From the NCBI GenBank assembly GCA_022360105.1, contig JAKSDL010000510.1:1-15276 (forward strand): 15,276 nucleotides of DNA. The letters are read 5' to 3'. A program made the translations under genes and the position numbers. Of the stretch, positions 13,888 to 15,276 are shown piece by piece; the stretch's first letter is position 1, and every line of letters starts with the position of its first letter. This DNA is from Pseudomonadota bacterium. GTDB taxonomy: Bacteria > SAR324 > XYD2-FULL-50-16 > JAHJRI01. The notes below the pieces were generated by a model that saw only the letters and a list, made by a program, of their open reading frames with translations, was not told the origin of the DNA and did no database searches.

Positions 13888-14002
13888 TCAGGAGTTTTTC
13901 TGTATTTAATTGTGCGATGTTTTAACAGTATTTTTCCTGCGCGATCAACGCAGTATGAGTTATTAGATAAAAGTTTAAATTCAATTAAACCCAGTAAGTT
14001 TT

Positions 14003-15276
14003 ATGATGACACCCGAAGAGCTCAATCTTTTGCTGCAAAAAGGAGAGGGTTACAAACTGGAATTTAAAGAAAATGTCAATGCTGATTTACCCAAGGAACT
14101 GGTTGCCTTTGCTAATGCTGCCGGTGGTCGGATTATTATTGGCATTAGTGATGACAATGTGAAGAAGAGCATAAAGGTTAGCAATGCGATTCTCTCAAAA
14201 ATCCAGGATTATGCAAGGCATTGTGATCCACCGGTCGATGTTGAAGTTGAAACTCATGTGGATTACTTGGTTATTCATGTCAAAGAAGGTGAAAATAAGC
14301 CCTATCGTTGTACCAAGGGGTTTTACCTTCGAAACGGTGCCAATTCTGCAAAATTAACAACACGCGAGATTATTCAGATCGTCCAGGAAGAAGGGCGAAC
14401 CCGATTCGATGATAGTTTGCGTACAGATGTAAATTTTGAGGAGAACTATGACCAGGCACTTTTAAACCGGTTTTTAAAGATCGCCAACGTTTCAAAATCT
14501 ATCGATGATACTTCCATCCTGAAAAATCTCTCTGTGGTGGAAGTCAGGGAGAGTGTACCCTACTTTAATAATGCCGGTCTTCTTTTTTTCGCCCGGAATC
14601 TCACCTATCATTTGTATCATGCCAGTATCGTCTGTGCCTTGTATAAAGGCATAAAAAAGGTAACGATACTGGATCGTAAAGAATTCGCTGAAGATCTGAT
14701 CAGCAACATTGAGGATACTATCCTCTTTTTGAAAAAACATTTGAACCTCAGAATTGAAATTGAGGGGTTAAGGCACCAGGAAATTTTGGAAATTCCGGAA
14801 CTGGCTCTTCGGGAGGCTGTCGTTAATGCAGTTTGTCATAGGGACTATTTCGAGAAAGGTGCCAATGTAATGGTTGAAATCTATGATGACCGCGTTGAGA
14901 TAACCAATCCCGGTGGCTTGCCCAAAACACTGAAGCCTGAAGATTTCGGAAAAAAGAGTGTCTGCAGAAACTCTGTTATAGCATCTTTGTTGCTCAGATC
15001 AGAATATATCGAAAAGATGGGTACAGGTATCAGCCGGATAAAGGAGGCGCTGAAGGAAACAAACTGTCCGGCACCGGTTTTTGAATTTGATACCTTCTTC
15101 ACTATGACGTTTCCAAGGACAGTACAAGAAAAAACTACCCAAGAAACTAAGGAAGAAGTGTCGGTGAAAACGTCGGTGAAAACGTCGGTGAAAACGTCTG
15201 AAAAAATATTTAGTCTTCTGAAAGCAAATGGAAACTTAACCATTCCTCAATTGTCAGACCAAATTGGTGTTACAAC
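14003..15276 (+). CDS. AlbA_2 (Schlafen-type) / HATPase_c_4 domain regulator, 3' partial
   Basis: 424 codons are present and the frame is open at the right edge. An AlbA_2 nucleic-acid/ATP-binding domain spans about 14-120 (YKLEFKENVN, ELVAFANAAGGRIIIGISDD, GFYLRNGANSAKLT). A linker follows, then a GHKL-type ATPase segment with N-box ELALREAVVNAVCHRDY (266-282) and G-box VEITNPGGLPK (298-308), then EYIEKMGTGISRIKEAL. After TTQETKEE and a tandem SVKT linker (387-398), a winged-helix domain begins (KIFSLLKANGNLTIPQLSDQ) and is cut. Related proteins are annotated as putative transcriptional regulators or RecG-like ATP-binding proteins; the true role is unsettled. It starts at the first ATG after an in-frame stop at 13976, followed at once by a second ATG; the ribosome site is weak. 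Confidence 0.85.
   Translation, partial: MMTPEELNLLLQKGEGYKLEFKENVNADLPKELVAFANAAGGRIIIGISDDNVKKSIKVSNAILSKIQDYARHCDPPVDVEVETHVDYLVIHVKEGENKPYRCTKGFYLRNGANSAKLTTREIIQIVQEEGRTRFDDSLRTDVNFEENYDQALLNRFLKIANVSKSIDDTSILKNLSVVEVRESVPYFNNAGLLFFARNLTYHLYHASIVCALYKGIKKVTILDRKEFAEDLISNIEDTILFLKKHLNLRIEIEGLRHQEILEIPELALREAVVNAVCHRDYFEKGANVMVEIYDDRVEITNPGGLPKTLKPEDFGKKSVCRNSVIASLLLRSEYIEKMGTGISRIKEALKETNCPAPVFEFDTFFTMTFPRTVQEKTTQETKEEVSVKTSVKTSVKTSEKIFSLLKANGNLTIPQLSDQIGVT
15161..15196 (+). repeat. In-frame 12-bp tandem repeat encoding SVKT
   Basis: Three exact copies of TCGGTGAAAACG followed by a decayed fourth (TCTGAAAAAATA). Each adds SVKT between the ATPase part and the winged helix. Because the unit is 12 bp, copy-number change would alter linker length without a frameshift. 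Confidence 0.9.

Noticed and set aside
13828..14067. Rightward frame overlapping the AlbA_2 gene start
   Set aside because: It runs through duplicated leader sequence in a different frame from the domain-bearing gene that starts at 14003.

Overview
The window reads as a piece of a Gram-negative, moderately AT-rich bacterial chromosome with long intergenic spaces full of small dispersed palindromic repeats. A lipobox protein (11614-12168), an FMN azoreductase and Bacteroidota-like features in an ECF sigma factor of the kind that travels with a YCII/DGPF protein support a Gram-negative environmental bacterium. An FCB-group (Calditrichota/KSB1-like) or Desulfobacterota-like lineage fits the repeat style, but this is an impression, not a placement. 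No rRNA, tRNA, CRISPR array, transposase or replication origin was found.

Left part (1-5434): a catabolic locus for pyrimidine-derived or other beta-amino acids. A beta-ureidopropionase-type nitrilase (cut by the window edge) and a class III omega-amino acid aminotransferase run rightward. They converge on a leftward pair: a CoA-acylating (methyl)malonate-semialdehyde dehydrogenase (mmsA) and a small ferritin-like helical protein. Together the three enzymes could take N-carbamoyl-beta-alanine to beta-alanine, then to malonate semialdehyde, then to acetyl-CoA. An Lrp/AsnC regulator lies divergent to mmsA across about 720 bp that holds a near-consensus mmsA promoter and two CTTCGA/TCGAAG palindromes, good candidates for its operators.

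Middle (5435-9060): a second ferritin-like protein, a large metallo-beta-lactamase-fold hydrolase with a possible 13-codon upstream ORF, and a decayed hipBA toxin-antitoxin locus. In that locus the HipB-like regulator is intact but hipA has lost its kinase core. Four copies of the perfect palindrome AATAGCTATT lie in the hipB/MBL intergenic region, one next to a putative MBL promoter and three ahead of hipB.

Right-middle (8860-12950): an azoR - ycII - ECF sigma operon enclosed by two same-orientation imperfect repeats of about 135 bp. It is followed by a lipoprotein of the CC0125/CC1285 type and a DUF169 protein.

Right end (12949-15276): repeat-rich DNA, then a gene for an AlbA_2/Schlafen-type ATP-binding regulator that runs off the window. 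It carries an exact 12-bp tandem repeat in its linker. Just upstream sits a frameshifted remnant of a paralogue of its 3' end, with duplicated leader sequences on both sides: a collapsed tandem duplication.
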